Under the pieces are notes generated by a model. The model was not told where the DNA came from and searched no databases. It saw nothing but the letters and a program-made list of their open reading frames with translations. From NCBI GenBank assembly GCA_023393375.1, contig JAEWLI010000176.1, forward strand, positions 1 through 26,179: a DNA stretch of 26,179 nt. The letters run 5' to 3'. This document shows positions 16,055 through 24,590 of the stretch, in pieces. Every line of letters starts with the position of its first letter. The first letter of the stretch is position 1. The stretch comes from Bacteroidota bacterium. GTDB lineage: Bacteria > Bacteroidota > Bacteroidia > Cytophagales > Cyclobacteriaceae. Both the position numbers and the translations under genes were made by a program.

Positions 16055-19000
16055 GTGGTCAGAAGTTTTCGGAAAATAGGTGTACAGGTAGTATTATTAC
16101 TGGCAGGGATTATTTTGCCAACTGGCATTGCTTTGTCCCAAGGTTATCATCAAAAGTGCCGTAAAATCTCCACCTCCTCCCCATCTGTACTCGATTCACT
16201 GACTGTACTTCCCTCTTCTATCCATATTTTTTCCGATAATGCTGTGAGTTTTGAATATGACCCCAATACAGGTTTGATCCATTTTAGTCCTACGGCTACT
16301 GATTCAGTGCAGGTTTGTTATCAGCCTATACCGATTAGTTTTCATTCGGCTGTTTATAAAAGGTCTTTAACGGAATATGACTCCAATGCTGTATTTAAAG
16401 ATCCTCCCATTGTCCGGGAAACTAGTGAGCATGGACTGTTTAAGACCGATCAGATAGAAAAATCCGGAAGTATCGTCCGCGGTGTTTCTATGGGCAATCA
16501 ACAGGATGTGGTGGTGAATTCAACCATGGATCTTGAATTACAGGGTAAATTATCCGATCACTTGAACATCCGTGCACAGATTTCTGACCAGAATATTCCC
16601 TACCAACCGGAAGGGAATACCCAATATATTCAGGATATCGATCGCATATTTATCCAGATATACAACGATAACCTGTCACTTACAGCCGGTGATATTTCTT
16701 TAAAAGGTCCTGATGATGGTTTCCTCAGGTACAACAAACGGGTGCAAGGTGGACTTTTTGAACATCAGCAGCAGTATAGTGAAAACTTCAACGGGTCTGT
16801 ATCCATGGCCATGTCAGTAGCCAAAGGAAAGTTTGCTTCAGCCCCAATAGTAGTTTCGGAAGGCCTTTCAGGGCCTTATAAGATCAAACCACCCTCAGGT
16901 GAATCTTATGTATTCATCGTAGCAAATACTGAAAAGGTGTTTCTGGATGGAAGATTATTGGAACGAGGTTATGATAAGGATTATATCATCGATTATAACC
17001 AGTCGGAGATCACATTTACCGCACGGGTATTGATATCCCGGTATTCCAGGGTAAAAATTGATTTTGAATATGCAGATAAAAATTACAGCCGCTCAATCAT
17101 GGCGTTTAACCATCAGCAGGAATCGACAAGACATCGCTTTTTTGTGAATTATTACCAGAAAAAGGACAATAAAAATCGACCGTTGTCACTGGATCTTTCT
17201 GAAAATGAAAAAACAGCACTTTCTAATGCCGGCGATGATCTACAAATGTTATATGCTTCCACGGCAGATAGCATTGGGTATAATGAAAATGAGCTGCTGT
17301 ATAAAAAGACCATGAACAATGGGAGGGAGGTTTTTCAATTTTCCACTCATCCCGACAGTGCAACACACAGGGTCAGGTTTATGGATGTGGGCCAGGGAAA
17401 TGGGAATTATATAAAAGGCCAACTAACCGGAAAAGGATGGGTTTATATTTGGCAGGAACCGGTAGATAACGCCCCTCAGGGCAATTATGAACCAGTCACC
17501 ATGTTGGCTGCACCTACCCAAAAAAGTATGGCCAGTTTTGGTGGGGCTTATAAGGTAACCCCTCATGAGGAGGTATTTGCTGAAGTGGCATTTTCCAATC
17601 AGGATAAAAACCTGTATTCCGAACTGGATGCTGAGGATAATAAGGGGATTGCCTATCGGATAGGCCTAAAAAGCAGCGAACGCCAATGGGGAACCTATCA
17701 ATTTCATTCCAGGTTTCAGGCAGAATCATCCGGAAAATATTTTATCCCCATCGACCGGTACCAGACCATAGAATATGACCGGTATTGGAATACAGAAAAC
17801 ATGACCATACCGCCAGCTGAAGATATGGTTTTTTCCTTCGATGCTTCCTTGATGAATGAAGATGGTAATCAATTTAAGTATCGGGGTGTGAAAAGAAACT
17901 TTGGCCAATATTTGGATGGTACACAACAATCATTAGGTGTAGCCCATCACTTTGGGAAAATCTATGTTGAAAGCGATTATTTCTATGCTTTCAACCAGCT
18001 CGATGTCAGAAGTTCTAAATGGAACAGGTTTCGTGCAGATGTGAATTATCAGGGTAACTTGTTTGTTCCAGGCTATACCTATTTTTCGGAAAAAAATGCT
18101 GTTTATACCTCTACTGATTCAGTCATTTCCTCATCAGGCAACTTCCATGAGCATATGATGTACCTGAAAACACAGGATACGTTGAAAACATCTGTCGGTT
18201 TAAACTATGGCATACGAACGGATTTTATGCCATTGGCAGGTGATATCAAGGAGCAACAGCGGAGCAATACCATCAGTTTGACGTTGCAAACTCCTTTAGA
18301 TAAATCCCATGTGGTTAACAGCACGGTTGCTTATAAAAAGATCAAAGCTTTGGCTAATATGGTTGGTATAAAAGATGAGGAATACATTGCCGGCACCTTA
18401 AGTTATAGCGGAAAGTTTTTCAACAACGTGCTGATGCCGGAAACCGACTATAGCATTACCAATGGCAGGGAGTTGAAGAGGGAATATATATTTGTTCAGG
18501 TACCGACAGGACAGGGACATTTTACCTGGATTGATGATAATGAGGATGGCATTCAGGATTTGACGGAGTTTTATGAAGCCAGGTTTGAAGATGAAAGAAA
18601 TTATGCTAAAATATTTGTACCCACAGAAGATTATGTGGTGGCTTTTGTAAATGATTTTAATTTCCGGTTAAAATATGAGCCCCCGGCAAGCTGGCGAAAC
18701 AGTTCAGGAATATATAAATTGCTCTCAGGTATCTCGGCTTATTCGGTGTTGTCGTATCACAAAAAGATTCTTGATACTGATTTGTGGCAGCGGTTATCCC
18801 CATTTTTAGGGAATGATGATACTGCACTTTCTTTTAGAAATTCACACCGGTACCAGATTTTCTATAACCGGACACACCCGGTGTATGGCTTTGAATATGA
18901 TTTTCGGACTTCACGAAGAAGACAGGTATTGACCAGCGGTTTTGAAGAAAATGACAGGGATGTTACCAGATTGACCGGCCGGGTCAATATTGGAACAGGC

Positions 19001-19483
19001 TTTCTTTTGTTTTTGCATGTAGAGGATGGTCTGTCAGTCAGCAGTTCAGATTTTCTTGCCAATAGAAATTTTGAAATCAGCCATCAGGAGATTGCTCCCG
19101 AGGTGGAATGGATGGTAGGTAAACAGATCAGGATAACTGGAAAGTTAAGTTGGATGGGAAAGGCCAGCGAAGAACAGGAACATATACAAAAGGGTAAAGC
19201 TGAATTCAAGACTTTCGATGTTGGCTTACTTGCTAATGCTTCAAAGAAAATGTTTGGTGTAAATTTTCAGTTTACCCAAATTGATTACCAACAACCGGAA
19301 AACTCTTTGTTGGAATACGAAATGCTCGATGCTTTGCGTCCGGGAAACAATATTTTATGGAGGTGTCGTATGCAACAGGAATTGGTTCAGGGATTGCAAT
19401 TGTCACTCAATTATGAAGGGCGGAAACCAGAAGCTACCAAAACCATCCACCACGGAAGGGTGCAGTTGATAGCTTATTTTTAA
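16055..19483 (+). CDS. Large outer-membrane beta-barrel protein of a Bacteroidota-specific family, unknown function
   Basis: A 1142-residue secreted protein. The start is GTG at 16055 (an in-frame TAA lies two codons upstream). A signal peptide ends near ALSQG. Residues 120-260 carry the hallmark of a large uncharacterised Bacteroidota family: GSIVRGVSMGNQQDVVVNS, LELQGKLSDHLNIRAQISDQNIP, QPEGNTQYIQDIDRIFIQIY, TAGDISLKGPDDGFLRYNKRVQGG (read as QPEGNTQ and AGDISLKGPDD). A Ser/Gly domain with GSYVFIVANTEKVFLDG follows, then about 700 residues of alternating strands with many aromatic ends, as in big barrels. A DDNEDGIQDLTEF motif (about 828-840) resembles a calcium-binding turn. The role is unknown; a transport or surface function is plausible. 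It has no co-directional neighbours and no TonB box or plug domain that I can see. Confidence 0.75.
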   Translation: MVRSFRKIGVQVVLLLAGIILPTGIALSQGYHQKCRKISTSSPSVLDSLTVLPSSIHIFSDNAVSFEYDPNTGLIHFSPTATDSVQVCYQPIPISFHSAVYKRSLTEYDSNAVFKDPPIVRETSEHGLFKTDQIEKSGSIVRGVSMGNQQDVVVNSTMDLELQGKLSDHLNIRAQISDQNIPYQPEGNTQYIQDIDRIFIQIYNDNLSLTAGDISLKGPDDGFLRYNKRVQGGLFEHQQQYSENFNGSVSMAMSVAKGKFASAPIVVSEGLSGPYKIKPPSGESYVFIVANTEKVFLDGRLLERGYDKDYIIDYNQSEITFTARVLISRYSRVKIDFEYADKNYSRSIMAFNHQQESTRHRFFVNYYQKKDNKNRPLSLDLSENEKTALSNAGDDLQMLYASTADSIGYNENELLYKKTMNNGREVFQFSTHPDSATHRVRFMDVGQGNGNYIKGQLTGKGWVYIWQEPVDNAPQGNYEPVTMLAAPTQKSMASFGGAYKVTPHEEVFAEVAFSNQDKNLYSELDAEDNKGIAYRIGLKSSERQWGTYQFHSRFQAESSGKYFIPIDRYQTIEYDRYWNTENMTIPPAEDMVFSFDASLMNEDGNQFKYRGVKRNFGQYLDGTQQSLGVAHHFGKIYVESDYFYAFNQLDVRSSKWNRFRADVNYQGNLFVPGYTYFSEKNAVYTSTDSVISSSGNFHEHMMYLKTQDTLKTSVGLNYGIRTDFMPLAGDIKEQQRSNTISLTLQTPLDKSHVVNSTVAYKKIKALANMVGIKDEEYIAGTLSYSGKFFNNVLMPETDYSITNGRELKREYIFVQVPTGQGHFTWIDDNEDGIQDLTEFYEARFEDERNYAKIFVPTEDYVVAFVNDFNFRLKYEPPASWRNSSGIYKLLSGISAYSVLSYHKKILDTDLWQRLSPFLGNDDTALSFRNSHRYQIFYNRTHPVYGFEYDFRTSRRRQVLTSGFEENDRDVTRLTGRVNIGTGFLLFLHVEDGLSVSSSDFLANRNFEISHQEIAPEVEWMVGKQIRITGKLSWMGKASEEQEHIQKGKAEFKTFDVGLLANASKKMFGVNFQFTQIDYQQPENSLLEYEMLDALRPGNNILWRCRMQQELVQGLQLSLNYEGRKPEATKTIHHGRVQLIAYF

Positions 19484-19552
19484 GTCATTTCCATGATTTT
19501 AAAGGAATGCTTATAAAGCATGCTTAAAATAAAGTAAAAATATAAAAGAAAA

Positions 19553-19601
19553 GTCCGCCACAGTTTTGGATATATAACCAATTTAAGAAGAATTGGCGGA
19601 C
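19553..19601. repeat. 8-bp inverted repeat at the edge of a GC-rich patch
   Basis: GTCCGCCA (19553-19560) and TGGCGGAC (19594-19601) are exact inverted copies, 33 bp apart, downstream of the large barrel gene. They have no T-tract, so this is not a typical terminator. They sit at the left edge of the GC-rich stretch that follows. Confidence 0.4.
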
Positions 19602-19720
19602 ACCATGCGCGTTTGCCCGGAAAAACGGTGAGGTGAGCGATTGCCAGTGGGTGGAAACGTCGTTTTTCTTTGCCTTTTTGTCCCGCTACAGCGGGAGCCC
19701 CGCCCAGCGAGACATTTATG
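19602..19720. repeat. GC-rich intergenic patch with a REP-like palindrome
   Basis: This stretch, from the inverted repeat up to the AT-rich border before mlaF, is clearly richer in G and C than the surrounding sequence. It contains a near-perfect hairpin TCCCGCT-AC-AGCGGGA at 19681-19696. It has no convincing frame of its own: a translated stretch on the plus strand reads into the reverse complement of mlaF. Composition and hairpin suggest an imported repeat element, perhaps of the REP/BIME kind. Confidence 0.35.
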
Positions 19721-19778
19721 TTTTGATTTTAGTAAATTTTTATTAATATGGGATAGAACCTATTTTAAATCTCTTCTC

Positions 19779-20528
19779 TCATGTTTTATGCAATGCCCGC
19801 ATCAGGTTATTGGCATAAATAAAATCGTTCAATTCCTCCACCTTACTTTCATTGATATTATCTTTATTCCCTTCCCACATTTTCCTGCCTTTATAAATAA
19901 ACATGATGTTTTCCCCAATTTCTACCACGGAATTCATATCATGGGTCACCACGATAGTAGTAGTATTATATTCTCGGGTAATTTCCTGGATCAACATGTC
20001 TATCAAAATAGCGGTTTGTGGATCCAGTCCGGAATTGGGTTCATCACAATAGAGGTACCTTGAGTTGTTCACAATAGCCCTTGCAATTCCCACTCTTTTT
20101 TTCATGCCACCACTTAGTTCCGAAGGCATCAATTTATTGGTATTGGGCAAACCCACTCTTTCAAGAACCATATTTACCCGGTCCAGTTTTTCACTTTTGG
20201 GCATTTGCGTAAGCATATTCAGGGGGAACATCACATTTTGTTCCACTGTTTTAGAATCAAATAATGCACTTCCCTGAAACAGCATGCCTATTTCCCTTCT
20301 GATTTCAATCTTTTCTTTGCGGTCTGCTTTTGTAAATTCGCGGTCATTGTAATGTATCAATCCTTCGTCAGGCTGCACCAAACCTACCAAACATTTCAAC
20401 AAAACACTTTTACCTGTTCCACTGGCCCCGATGATCAGGTTGGTTTTACCAGGTTCAAATTGACCACTGATATCGTACAATATTTGTTTGCCTTCAAAGG
20501 ATTTGGATATGTTGGAAAATGAAATCAT
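19779..20528 (-). CDS. mlaF: ABC transporter ATPase, MlaF type
   Basis: The ATP-hydrolysing subunit of an Mla-type lipid transporter, 249 residues, attached to the inner face of the inner membrane. Walker A is GASGTGKS (34-41), Q-loop Gln85 (LFQGSALFDS), signature LSGGMKKR (138-145), Walker B with Glu163 (YLYCDEPNSGLDP) and switch His196 (VTHDM). GSALFDSKTV and the SGGMKKRV form are typical of MlaF rather than of other ABC ATPases. It lies 8 bp after the mlaE stop on the minus strand. The usual third gene, mlaD (the MCE substrate-binding protein), does not follow: the next 300 bp contain only the GC-rich repeat patch. Confidence 0.92.
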   Translation of the reverse strand: MISFSNISKSFEGKQILYDISGQFEPGKTNLIIGASGTGKSVLLKCLVGLVQPDEGLIHYNDREFTKADRKEKIEIRREIGMLFQGSALFDSKTVEQNVMFPLNMLTQMPKSEKLDRVNMVLERVGLPNTNKLMPSELSGGMKKRVGIARAIVNNSRYLYCDEPNSGLDPQTAILIDMLIQEITREYNTTTIVVTHDMNSVVEIGENIMFIYKGRKMWEGNKDNINESKVEELNDFIYANNLMRALHKT

Positions 20529-20536
20529 GCTGTTTT

Positions 20537-21271
20537 CTAATTACTGAGCAATAGTTGGGCTAATAAATAATCGGCTGTCAGAATGGCGATACAGCTATTG
20601 GTCACTGCACTTGTACTTGCCTTACCCACTTCTAAAGCCCCTCCTTTGGTATAATAACCTTTGTAAGATGAAATAGTGGCCACCAAAAAAGCAAATACTA
20701 CTGATTTGATCAATGCAAATGCAACTGTAAATTCATTAAAATCGCTTCTGATACCATAGATATATTCATTTTCGGTAACGATACCTGTAAAAACACTCGC
20801 TAAATATCCGCCATAAATGGAAAGAAAACCGGCTATAATCACCAGCATCGGATAAACCAATACGGCCGCAACTACCTTTGGCAATACAAGGTAAGAAGCA
20901 GAATTGATACCCATTACTTCTAAAGCGTCTATTTGTTCTGTGATCCTCATGGTGCCCAGTTCACCAGCAATATTAGAACCCACTTTACCCGCAAAAACGA
21001 TGGCAGTGATGGTAGGTGCCAGTTCCAGAATAGTCATATCCCGGACTATCAGGCTGATAACCGATTTGGAAATCAAAGGACTTACCAGATTAAAAGCAGT
21101 TTGCACAGCGGAAACGGCCCCAATAAAAGTAGACACAATTACTACGATCACCAGGGAATTGACACCAATAATAATGGCTTCATCTATGATCAGTTTGAAA
21201 TATGTTTTTGCAGATTGCCGGTTTACAAATAATGTTCCCAAAAACATAAAGTATTTTCCGATACTCTCCAT
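20537..21271 (-). CDS. mlaE: ABC transporter permease, MlaE type
   Basis: The inner-membrane permease of an Mla-type phospholipid transporter, 244 residues with five to six membrane segments. MlaE signatures are present: ELAPTITAIVFAGKVGSNIAGELGTMRITEQIDALEVMGI (read as AGKVGSNIAGELGTM and EQIDALEVMG), then YLVLPKV and a C-terminal KGYYTKGGALEVGKASTSAV, seen as GGALEVG. In known systems MlaE with MlaF and the MCE protein MlaD moves phospholipids between the membranes and helps keep the outer membrane asymmetric. It is first in the mlaE-mlaF unit. The gene start at the ATG at 21271 gives a good amphipathic N-terminus. Confidence 0.93.
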   Translation of the reverse strand: MESIGKYFMFLGTLFVNRQSAKTYFKLIIDEAIIIGVNSLVIVVIVSTFIGAVSAVQTAFNLVSPLISKSVISLIVRDMTILELAPTITAIVFAGKVGSNIAGELGTMRITEQIDALEVMGINSASYLVLPKVVAAVLVYPMLVIIAGFLSIYGGYLASVFTGIVTENEYIYGIRSDFNEFTVAFALIKSVVFAFLVATISSYKGYYTKGGALEVGKASTSAVTNSCIAILTADYLLAQLLLSN

Positions 21272-21330
21272 AAAAAAATTAGTAAGTTTACTTTAAATAT
21301 GGGATACGCCATACTTGCGGTAAATTTAAT

Positions 21331-21348
21331 TAATAATTGCAATTATTA
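21331..21348. promoter_or_regulatory. 18-bp perfect palindrome between mlaE and the SDR gene
   Basis: TAATAATTGCAATTATTA is a perfect palindrome in the 139-bp gap between the divergent mlaE and SDR genes. It lies 60 bp before the mlaE ATG and 63 bp before the SDR ATG. It could be a repressor or activator site for both genes, but AT-rich palindromes also arise by chance. Confidence 0.35.
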
Positions 21349-21410
21349 GTGAATTTATTCAATAGCGTTTTGGCGTTGGATTTGATTTTTTAGTAATAAT
21401 TTTTTAGTTA

Positions 21411-22121
21411 ATGAATAGACTAATAGTTGTTTCCGGTGGAACCAAAGGTATTGGATTGGCCATATTAAAGCGTTTTGCAGCAGCAGGATTTGACGTGGCT
21501 ACGTGTGCCAGAAATACAGATGACCTAAAAAAAGCGAAGGATGAGATCAGTACAATTACAGGAGAAAGGCAGATTTATACTTTCCAGGCTGACCTTTCGA
21601 AAACTGAAGACGTAAAAAAATTTGTGGGTTTTGTGAAATCCACCCATCGCCAGGTGGATGTATTGGTTAATAATGCCGGGTTATTTATTCCCGGGCAGGT
21701 ACACAATGAGGAGGAGGGGAGACTGGAAATGATGATCAATACAAATTTGTACAGTGCTTATCATTTGACCAGAGGATTTGTAGAAGAAATGAAAAACAAA
21801 CGTCATGGACATATATTTAATATGTGTTCTACAGCATCCATTGTGCCCTATACCAATGGTGGATCATACTGTATTTCTAAATTTGCCATGCTGGGCATGT
21901 CGAAGGTTTTGAGGGAAGAATTGAAGACTTTCGATGTGAAAGTTACTTCTATTATGCCCGGTGCTACGTTAACTGCAAGTTGGGAGGGAACAGATTTGCC
22001 CGAAGAACGGTTTATGAAAGCAGAAGATGTGGCTGAACTGGTTTACCATGCCTATGCATTGTCCGGGCGTTCAGTGGTAGAGGAAATTCTGGTAAGGCCT
22101 CAACTTGGTGATCTGGATTAA
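21411..22121 (+). CDS. Short-chain dehydrogenase/reductase (SDR)
   Basis: A 236-residue NAD(P)-dependent oxidoreductase of the classical SDR family. The dinucleotide motif GGTKGIG (9-15) is followed by Arg34 in TCARN, which suggests a preference for NADP. NNAG lies at 87-90, and the catalytic residues are Ser140, Tyr153 and Lys157 (GSYCISKFAM). The end (EEILVRPQLGDLD) is short. The substrate cannot be read from the sequence. It starts the plus-strand run SDR, NFACT, lipoprotein, THX and CYTH, but the 64-bp gap before the next gene does not prove an operon. Confidence 0.92.
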   Translation: MNRLIVVSGGTKGIGLAILKRFAAAGFDVATCARNTDDLKKAKDEISTITGERQIYTFQADLSKTEDVKKFVGFVKSTHRQVDVLVNNAGLFIPGQVHNEEEGRLEMMINTNLYSAYHLTRGFVEEMKNKRHGHIFNMCSTASIVPYTNGGSYCISKFAMLGMSKVLREELKTFDVKVTSIMPGATLTASWEGTDLPEERFMKAEDVAELVYHAYALSGRSVVEEILVRPQLGDLD

Positions 22122-22185
22122 TGTATAATGCAATTAATGATCAGAGGTTATTTAAACAAATTAACAAATAGGGTTGGCTTAACAA

Positions 22186-23742
22186 ATGCACAATAACTAC
22201 TACTTTATCCGGCAGATTTCAAACTCGTTAGAAGAGCACCTATTGGGTTGGACACTCACCAGTTGTTTTTCTCAAAATAAGAATGAGCTGATTCTCGAAT
22301 GCTCACAACATGCCCAACAGTTTTATATCCGGGCTTCTCTGAGCCCTGAATTCAGTTGTTTATCTTTTCCTACAGAATTTAACCGGACCAGAAAAAATTC
22401 AGTCGATCTGTTTCCTGAACTCGTGGGAGCAACAGTAATTTCTGTGTTTCAATTTGAAAATGAAAGAAGCTTCTCCATTGGTTTTGATAATGACCTTCAA
22501 CTGTTGTTCAAATTACATGGTGCCCGTTCCAATATCTTGCTTTGCCAAGGCCAGGAGGTAAAATCACTATTCAGGAATAAAATAGTCAAAGACAAAGCAA
22601 TAATACCAGAGTCATTGAATCGGCCTATTGAACAGTGTTATGATGCTTTTGCAAAGGAAGAATTTGACTATAAGAAACTGTTTCCTACCTTCAATGCTTT
22701 GATTCAGCAATATTTGGAGGAAAACCAATATTTTGAAAAGGACAATGAGGGGAAATGGAGGATATTGGAAGATTTGAAAAACCGGTTGGAAAATCCGGAT
22801 ACTTATTACATACTGGATACAGAGGGAAAGCCTGTATTCTCATTAATAAAGATGGGAAATATCGTTCAGGAATTCAAAGATCCTTTTGAAGCCATCAATA
22901 AGTTTTACATTGCCTATACGCGGGAGTATTATTTTGCCAGAGAACAACGGGAAATCCTGGACAAGTTGGAAACGCAGTTGAGCAGGACAGGAAACTACCT
23001 GATTAAAGGCAAGGACAAACTGGACGAGGTAGAAAACAAATCAAGGCATGAAGATATTGCCAATATTATTATGGCCAATATTTATAATATACCCCCAAAA
23101 GCTGAAGAGGCTGATTTGTATGATTTTTACAATGACGATACCATTAAAATAAAACTGAAGAAGGACCTGAGCCCTCAAAAGAATGCCGAGAATTATTACC
23201 GTAAGGCGAAAAACCAGAAAATAGAAATTAAAAATATTCGCGAAAGCATATACCTGAAACAAAAAGAGCTTCGCAACCTGGAAAAACATGTAGCCCATAT
23301 CCGGGCGATCGACAATATCAAAGATCTGCGTAACTACATCAAGGAGAATAATTTACAGCACAATAAGCCGGTGAACGAAGTGGCCCATCCATTCCGGCAG
23401 TTTTATTACCTGGACTATGAAATATTGGTGGGCAAAAGTGCCAAATCGAACGATGAATTGACATTAAGAAATACAAAAAAAGACGATATCTGGCTTCACG
23501 CCAAAGATGTGACAGGTTCTCATGTGGTGATCAGGTACAAAACCAAACAGCCCGTACCCCGTCCGGTAATTGAAAAAGCTGCTCAACTGGCAGCATACTA
23601 TTCCAAAAGAAAAACCGACACCCTATGTCCGGTTTTGTATACACCCAAAAAATATGTACGAAAACCCAAAGGTGCCTTGCCCGGACAAGTAGTGGTGGAA
23701 AGAGAAGAGGTAATTTTGGTAGAACCTAGGAATGATTTATAA
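22186..23742 (+). CDS. rqcH: NFACT-family protein, RqcH-like ribosome quality-control factor
   Basis: A 518-residue homologue of RqcH/Rqc2 (NFACT family, formerly called fibronectin-binding protein). Known members bind stalled 50S subunits carrying peptidyl-tRNA and add C-terminal alanine tails that mark the peptide for degradation. Domains: NFACT-N (about 1-180), a helical and coiled-coil middle (about 250-395, many Lys/Glu) and NFACT-R (about 401-515) with VGKSAKSNDELTLRN, DDIWLHAKDVTGSHVVI and YTPKKYVRKPKGALPGQV. Characterised RqcH proteins need an Asp-Arg pair in the N-terminal domain; the matching place here reads ENERSF, so Glu93-Arg94. The protein lies near THX and a tRNA gene, which fits a translation role. 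Symbol by homology; tailing activity not shown. Confidence 0.88.
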   Translation: MHNNYYFIRQISNSLEEHLLGWTLTSCFSQNKNELILECSQHAQQFYIRASLSPEFSCLSFPTEFNRTRKNSVDLFPELVGATVISVFQFENERSFSIGFDNDLQLLFKLHGARSNILLCQGQEVKSLFRNKIVKDKAIIPESLNRPIEQCYDAFAKEEFDYKKLFPTFNALIQQYLEENQYFEKDNEGKWRILEDLKNRLENPDTYYILDTEGKPVFSLIKMGNIVQEFKDPFEAINKFYIAYTREYYFAREQREILDKLETQLSRTGNYLIKGKDKLDEVENKSRHEDIANIIMANIYNIPPKAEEADLYDFYNDDTIKIKLKKDLSPQKNAENYYRKAKNQKIEIKNIRESIYLKQKELRNLEKHVAHIRAIDNIKDLRNYIKENNLQHNKPVNEVAHPFRQFYYLDYEILVGKSAKSNDELTLRNTKKDDIWLHAKDVTGSHVVIRYKTKQPVPRPVIEKAAQLAAYYSKRKTDTLCPVLYTPKKYVRKPKGALPGQVVVEREEVILVEPRNDL

Positions 23743-23764
23743 AGTCGGTTTTATATATTGTATA

Positions 23765-24325
23765 ATGATCAAAAAATACAGCTTGTCTTTAATCCTTTGT
23801 ATATTGGTTACATCATATAGTTGTATCCATACTGAAAAAGATACCACTTCCAAGGATACAAAGATGGGGAAAACAGTGCCTGATCTGATGACCACGATAC
23901 AGGACTCCCTTGAGAGTAATGGTTTTCAAACCCAAATATATAATACTGATGATGAGATTATGAGCTTTAGCACATATTATTTGGATGGTTTGGATTTTAA
24001 TGAAAAGGAAAGGTTTGAGATTCCCTGCGGACAATTTTCCAGGAAGATTTTTGCCAGAAGTATTACTCCCAAACAAGGCAATTATTATCCCCGTTTTTAT
24101 ATTCAAGAAATCAGAACAAAAGATGCTGAAACAGCAGATTGGTTATTGAATGTTATAAATCATTGTATGAGACATCCCGATATTTGGAACGACAAGGTAT
24201 ATGATAAGGCAATATTATCAGGCAGAAACATTTTTTACTTGTATACTGGTGTCAAAGCTTTTGAGGAATCTGTTGAACAATGGGAACATAAGATAAAGGA
24301 AATTGACAGTCTAATAGTCCATTGA
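23765..24325 (+). CDS. Small lipoprotein or secreted protein, unknown function
   Basis: A 186-residue protein if translation starts at the ATG at 23765. The longer frame from 23732 would overlap the NFACT gene and add residues that spoil the signal peptide. The N-terminus (MIKKYSLSLILCILVTSYSC) is a signal sequence ending in a weak lipobox, with Cys20 the likely lipid site. The mature part is hydrophilic with a Thr/Lys-rich linker and an alpha/beta domain (TIQDSLESNGFQTQIYNTDDE, seen as LESNGFQTQIY; YYPRFYIQEIRTKDAETADW). It has no recognisable domain. It follows the NFACT gene by 22 bp and may be co-transcribed. Confidence 0.75.
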   Translation: MIKKYSLSLILCILVTSYSCIHTEKDTTSKDTKMGKTVPDLMTTIQDSLESNGFQTQIYNTDDEIMSFSTYYLDGLDFNEKERFEIPCGQFSRKIFARSITPKQGNYYPRFYIQEIRTKDAETADWLLNVINHCMRHPDIWNDKVYDKAILSGRNIFYLYTGVKAFEESVEQWEHKIKEIDSLIVH

Positions 24326-24409
24326 AAAATAATATTGGTTGATAATCAGAAAACAAGATTCATTTAATAAATCCACCAGATTATTATTATAACAGCATAT
24401 AAATTTACC

Positions 24410-24417
24410 TATATTTG
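24410..24417 (+). promoter_or_regulatory. -7 promoter element of the THX gene (TATATTTG)
   Basis: A perfect match to TAnnTTTG, 14 bp before the ATG at 24432, giving an mRNA with a very short leader. No clear -33 TTTG is present. Confidence 0.55.
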
Positions 24418-24431
24418 TAAAAAAATTTGTT

Positions 24432-24551
24432 ATGGGAAAAGGAGATAAAAAAACAAAAAAAGGCAAGATTTTTATGGGTTCTTATGGTGTAACCAGGCTT
24501 AGAAAAGAACAAAAGAACAAGCCAGAGCCTAAGGTTGAAGACAAAAAATAG
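24432..24551 (+). CDS. 30S ribosomal protein THX
   Basis: A 39-residue basic protein that binds the head of the 30S ribosomal subunit and stabilises it. It begins MGKGDKKTKKGKIFMGSYGV, which matches the conserved core of THX proteins (GKGDKKTRRGKI followed by G(T/S)YG), then a Lys/Arg-rich stretch and an acidic-basic tail (KPEPKVEDKK) a little longer than usual. It has its own -7 box and a hairpin terminator directly after the stop, so it is an independent unit. Confidence 0.9.
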   Translation: MGKGDKKTKKGKIFMGSYGVTRLRKEQKNKPEPKVEDKK

Positions 24552-24552
24552 G

Positions 24553-24578
24553 TAGCCGATATTTCGGCTATTTTTTTT
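24553..24578 (+). terminator. Rho-independent terminator of the THX gene
   Basis: TAGCCGA (24553-24559) pairs with TCGGCTA (24564-24570) around a 4-nt loop and is followed by eight T. It begins directly after the TAG stop codon of the THX gene. Confidence 0.9.
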
Positions 24579-24590
24579 ATTGGAATAAAA

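Noticed and set aside
19641..20063. 140-codon plus-strand frame over the 3' end of mlaF
   Set aside because: It runs through the GC-rich patch and then reads the complement of mlaF, which is clearly the real gene.
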